A DNA stretch of 64,000 nt from NCBI GenBank assembly GCA_961205875.1, contig OY540814.1, positions 12,816,993 to 12,880,992 of the forward strand, in the 5' to 3' direction. The position numbers and the translations under genes were made by a program. The stretch is from Sialis fuliginosa (lineage: Eukaryota; Arthropoda; Insecta; Megaloptera; Sialidae). This document shows positions 60,139 through 64,000 of the stretch, in pieces (position 1 is the first letter of the stretch; each line of letters begins with the position of its first letter). The notes under the pieces were generated by a model that saw only the letters and a program-made list of their open reading frames with translations, was not told the origin of the DNA and ran no database searches.

Positions 60139-63100
60139 TATATACATAACATTTAAAATTATATTTAAAGATATGTTCAAACTTGATTATTGATGTGTAT
60201 TCTATGGATTAAATAAATATATTTAATAAACAAAATTCTTACTGGTAAAGTAAATAAAATTAAATTGCAATTCAATAATAGTGTTTGAATTAGTTTTTTT
60301 ATCGGAATATTTTTTGAAAATACATTAAACTAATGGATATTTCAATTTTTTCAAGATGCTTAAAATATTACCAAATGCATACAAATTGGTGAGAATATTC
60401 TCATTAGCATTCTAATGCAATAAACAAAATATTAAATTGATTTACAAAGCCGTTTAGGAAATATATTGATTTTAATTTAACATGTGTGTTATGGAAAACT
60501 GATATTTTTTGACATTTTTTACGTAAAACACATAGATAAAAAGATACTGTTTTTTATAATTTTTTGGGGGAGTATAGTATTTGATTAGTTGAACTTTGAT
60601 GCAAAATATCATTTGTATTCACCGCACCGTTTTCGAGAAATTAATTATAATACAGCAAAATTTAAAATTTTCCGCACTGCGAATATTTTTGCGTGTATTT
60701 GCCAACTACGTATTTTTTGTAAATCAACTATGAAACATTTTTTATAATTAGGTCATATTTTATTGCAATACGCTGCCTAAACCGTTAAATAGTGAACAAA
60801 ATAATGTAGTAAAGAATTGTGTAGAATCACGGCAAATTTTTGTCCGATTTGATTTACTATTATCGTCACTGCTTAGTTGTTATGTTACCTAACGTAACAA
60901 AATATAGCCTATAACCTGGCCAGAGAATGTACCTATGAATTAAAAAAGAACGTAAATCAGATAAGTGGTTCTCGAGTGATAGCGCACTAACGGACAGACA
61001 GACAGACGTTGAGCTTTATAAATATTAAGGATTGTACAAAAAAAAAACAATAAAAATAAATCAAAAATGTGTGATTATATCAGCTGGGAAAATTTTGTAT
61101 ATAACCAAACGAAAACTGAGACGTGAAAATGACCTAAATCGACAATCGCTAGCGAGCTACAACTGGTAGTACACGGTGGCATTTTTGGTAACTCATATAA
61201 AAAATATTTTTACTGGTTGTTTCATTTTTGAATACGTGTCATGATAAAAATATTTTGTAGATTTGCATTCAAAAATGTGCTTTTTTAGTTCTTAATAGTT
61301 TTAAATGTTACTTTGAAGTCATATTAAACGTCAATTTATTTTATTTACTCTTAATGATACTCCAAAACAGAGTGAGAATAAAAAAGTTATTAACATTTTA
61401 AACCGTTCCGTGATTTTCGGGACACCTGTGTATTATCAAAGAAACTAGCAGTGTATTAAGATATTATAAATTATACACATTACATATGTAAGTATAGATT
61501 GTTTATTTGGGACTTGAACCGATAACATTTAAATGTAACAAAAACGCATTACTTATCTATAAGTTATAATTCGTAAACATCAGATACCATTACAAATTCA
61601 ATAAACAAGCACTAATTTCGTTACTATCTTCAAGGAAAAAGACAATCGATCTATTATAATTGAGAGAGCGGTCTTTGTCCTATGATGAATATTTGTTCAA
61701 TGATTAGAGACAATTATTATGGAATACATAAAACATGGTTTGGTTAGTATGATATTATATTTATAACAACAAATTGCTTCTGAATTGAAAACGTGCTGTC
61801 AATCTAGAACGTTTTATTCAGATATATACATCGTGTGATTGAACCTTGAACCCAAATAATAAGGAATTATACCCTGGTATTTTTGAATCAAATAATTTTC
61901 ATTAACTGAAAAGATTTTCTTATAATATAGGTAATGAAAACAACAATAATTCACTTTAAATTTGTTTCTATAAAAAGGAAATAAAGACAGATTAAATTGC
62001 CTTTTCAATCAGAGCAAAATAAGTTGTTAGCTAATGACATTTTTTTCACTCAAATTGTTTTTTTATAAAAGATATCGTCAATACGAAAAATAAGAATAGA
62101 CATATATTTTTTATTTATAACTGTACATTACCTACTCGAAGATAATACTATATATAGAAGATGTTATTAAATGATCTCGAAACGAATCCAAAGAAATAAA
62201 TAATTTAAAAAATATATAAGTAATATAAAAAAAATATTTATTTCTTCCAATCATTTTCGATACGTTAAACCTCCAAAATAATAATGCATATTCATTTAAA
62301 AGTAAAATGTTAATTACCTTAAGGAAAATAAAACAATTATATATTTGTTATCTGTACAACCGTAGACATATTTTTTTGATTATACATTCATTATAGGCAT
62401 TCCTATACCGATATAAACACTAATTTGAAAGCATTTATGGTATGTACTTTCATCTTGTCATACAAAACATTTATAAACAAAACATTTTCATTACTGTATG
62501 AACAGAACTAACGTTTAATATATAATAATTAATAATTGAATAATATATTTTGGAATGACGCAATTACAATTTTGTAAATATCATTTTGTTGTCGAGAAAT
62601 ATGTGACTTATTAATATGTCAACCATTAATTAAGATGGAATTTTCATAAATGATTTAATTTTGCTACCATTTCATATAATAATATATTCTTTGTTTTTGA
62701 TAATATATTTAAAAAAAATGATACTTAGCTTCAAAATAATTGGATTTGATTGAAAATGTTCATGTTTTTATTTTCAATAAGTATAATACATATAATATAT
62801 TTGATTCCAGATTTCTAAATAAATTATTTGTTTTAGGTAAATCTACAACAAATGTATCATGGTATGCTTGCTATACACTACATTATTTCAATGTATGTGC
62901 AGCAAGAAAAAACAATAACTGATTTCTTCTATCTATGTTATCAATTTGTTTATGTTGACAGCTTGTTACACATCTGTTAAACAGCAAATACAGGTCCATT
63001 TGGAGATTTACATGACTGGTACCAATAACAAAATTTGATAAAACTGGAGGTAGTTAAGTGTTCTACGTCATTAACAAGATGCTAACATTTTTATATCAAT

Positions 63101-63866
63101 TGTCATTTCACCATAATGTAAACGTTGTTATTTATACATAAAACTTGATAATTACACTGTAGTCATCTCAAAACGTAAGCTGATGTAATAGAATGTAACA
63201 TAATTGTTTTGTATAAAATATTAAAATTCTGTGCATATTTCTTAAAAACAGTAATTAATTTTGGAAACTTACAAAGTGTGTAGCGAAATAACAAATAATT
63301 CTGTAATAATATCTAATTCACTATGTGCCTAATTGGTTAACAGAATAAGACAAGATATAAAAAATTAGATACTCGTCATTACCCACTCAAATATCTAATA
63401 AAACGATTGAAATGTATAGATTTTATTTATTTTTTGATTAGTAACAATGACATCCCTTTTTTATATTTCCCAGACTTAGTTTTTTAATAGAACATCATTT
63501 ATTCTTAAGAAATATTAATAAATATAAGAAATTAATTGATTATAAGAAATATAAATACATTATAAATTGAGAAAAAATATATCAAAATTTGATGAGAAAA
63601 TCAAGATAAAAATAAATGGAAATGTTGCCATGACAACTGCCAATAGACACAAAGGTGTCTGAAAAATAAATCAGTATTTCAATTATACATTTGCACACGA
63701 AACGTTTTATTCAAAGGAACATACAAATAAGGACTTACAAATATTTACCGCTTCCCTTGAATTAATATGAATAAACAAAATTTAAATACTAACATCTGTA
63801 TTCACATATTAAATATGGTGTGTAAAGTTATGTACATTTTATAGTTGAAATATACGTATACATCAG
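60139..63866. other. Noncoding stretch
   Basis: Includes a retrotransposon-like tail at 60896-61030 (GGTTCTCGAGTGATAGCG, GGACAGACAGACAGACG). An element-like end TTTTCGGGACACCTGTG is near 61417. Otherwise AT-rich with chance ORFs. No exon seen. Confidence 0.5.
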
Positions 63867-64000
63867 TGGTGTACTGTAGATTTCTGCCGCCCGGGGCAGT
63901 TGGCAAACATTTAATAATATTTCAAGGGAACCGTCAGATAGGTTTGGAACCTCATTTGAAAGTGCTTGAAAATTTTGTTACCTCGTTTATAATAACGGAC
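63867..64000. mobile_element. Element end and truncated family A copy at window edge
   Basis: CAGTGGTGTACTGTAGATTT followed by GCCGCCCGGGGCAG at 63865-63899 looks like a hAT-type terminus. From about 63930 to 64000 the sequence (CCTCATTTGAAAGTGCTTG, then TTTATAATAACGGAC) matches the right end of the 334-bp family A element. The window stops within its last bases. Confidence 0.6.

Noticed and set aside
1-64000. CRISPR arrays, bacterial-type operons, rRNA and tRNA genes
   Set aside because: Looked for and not seen; tandem units at 29565-29704 have no spacers of equal length, and the window is eukaryotic in structure.

Overview
The window looks like insect nuclear DNA: it is very AT-rich, has consensus GTAAGT/AG introns, no operons, and many DNA transposons and short inverted-repeat elements. 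Several interspersed repeats resemble families common in moths and butterflies: the CGGCCAAGTGCG...GGACATGGCGAAACTATAAGG element at 43.1-43.75 kb, the retrotransposon tail ending in TTTATAATATTAGTATGGAT near 18.0 kb, and piggyBac-like elements in TTAA sites. I lean to Lepidoptera, but other insects share such repeats and I cannot prove it from one window.

One protein gene is recognisable, on the minus strand: the 5' part of the hypoxia-inducible factor alpha gene (sima in flies, HIF1A/EPAS1 in vertebrates). Three coding exons fit together in phase. They are a 224-residue N-terminal exon (27140-26470), the bHLH exon (5872-5685) after a 20.6-kb intron, and an exon starting PAS-A (1352-1201) after a 4.3-kb intron. 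The rest of PAS-A, PAS-B, and any oxygen-degradation and transactivation regions would lie below position 1, outside the window. The first exon is tied to the gene only by splice phase and position; I do not recognise its sequence.

Region by region: 1-5.7 kb holds the PAS and bHLH exons with an intron full of short elements. 5.9-26.5 kb is the large intron, with several hAT elements, a 1.7-kb foldback element with two roughly 670-bp arms, a pogo-like element nested in a hAT element, and a retrotransposon tail. 26.5-27.3 kb is the first coding exon and leader with two short upstream ORFs. From 27.3 to 64 kb I see no convincing coding exon. This is either intergenic or an upstream noncoding part of the same gene. 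It holds a dead Tc1-like transposon with perfect 29-bp ends, two piggyBac-like non-autonomous elements, a possible LTR remnant with a minisatellite, and further inverted-repeat elements. A CpG-richer patch near 46.9-47.1 kb has an E-box joined to two hypoxia-response cores.

I found no convincing new multi-gene system. The most unusual items are the long N-terminal extension predicted for this HIF-alpha, the long hairpin-forming elements in its intron, and non-autonomous element families whose boundaries can be placed to the base.
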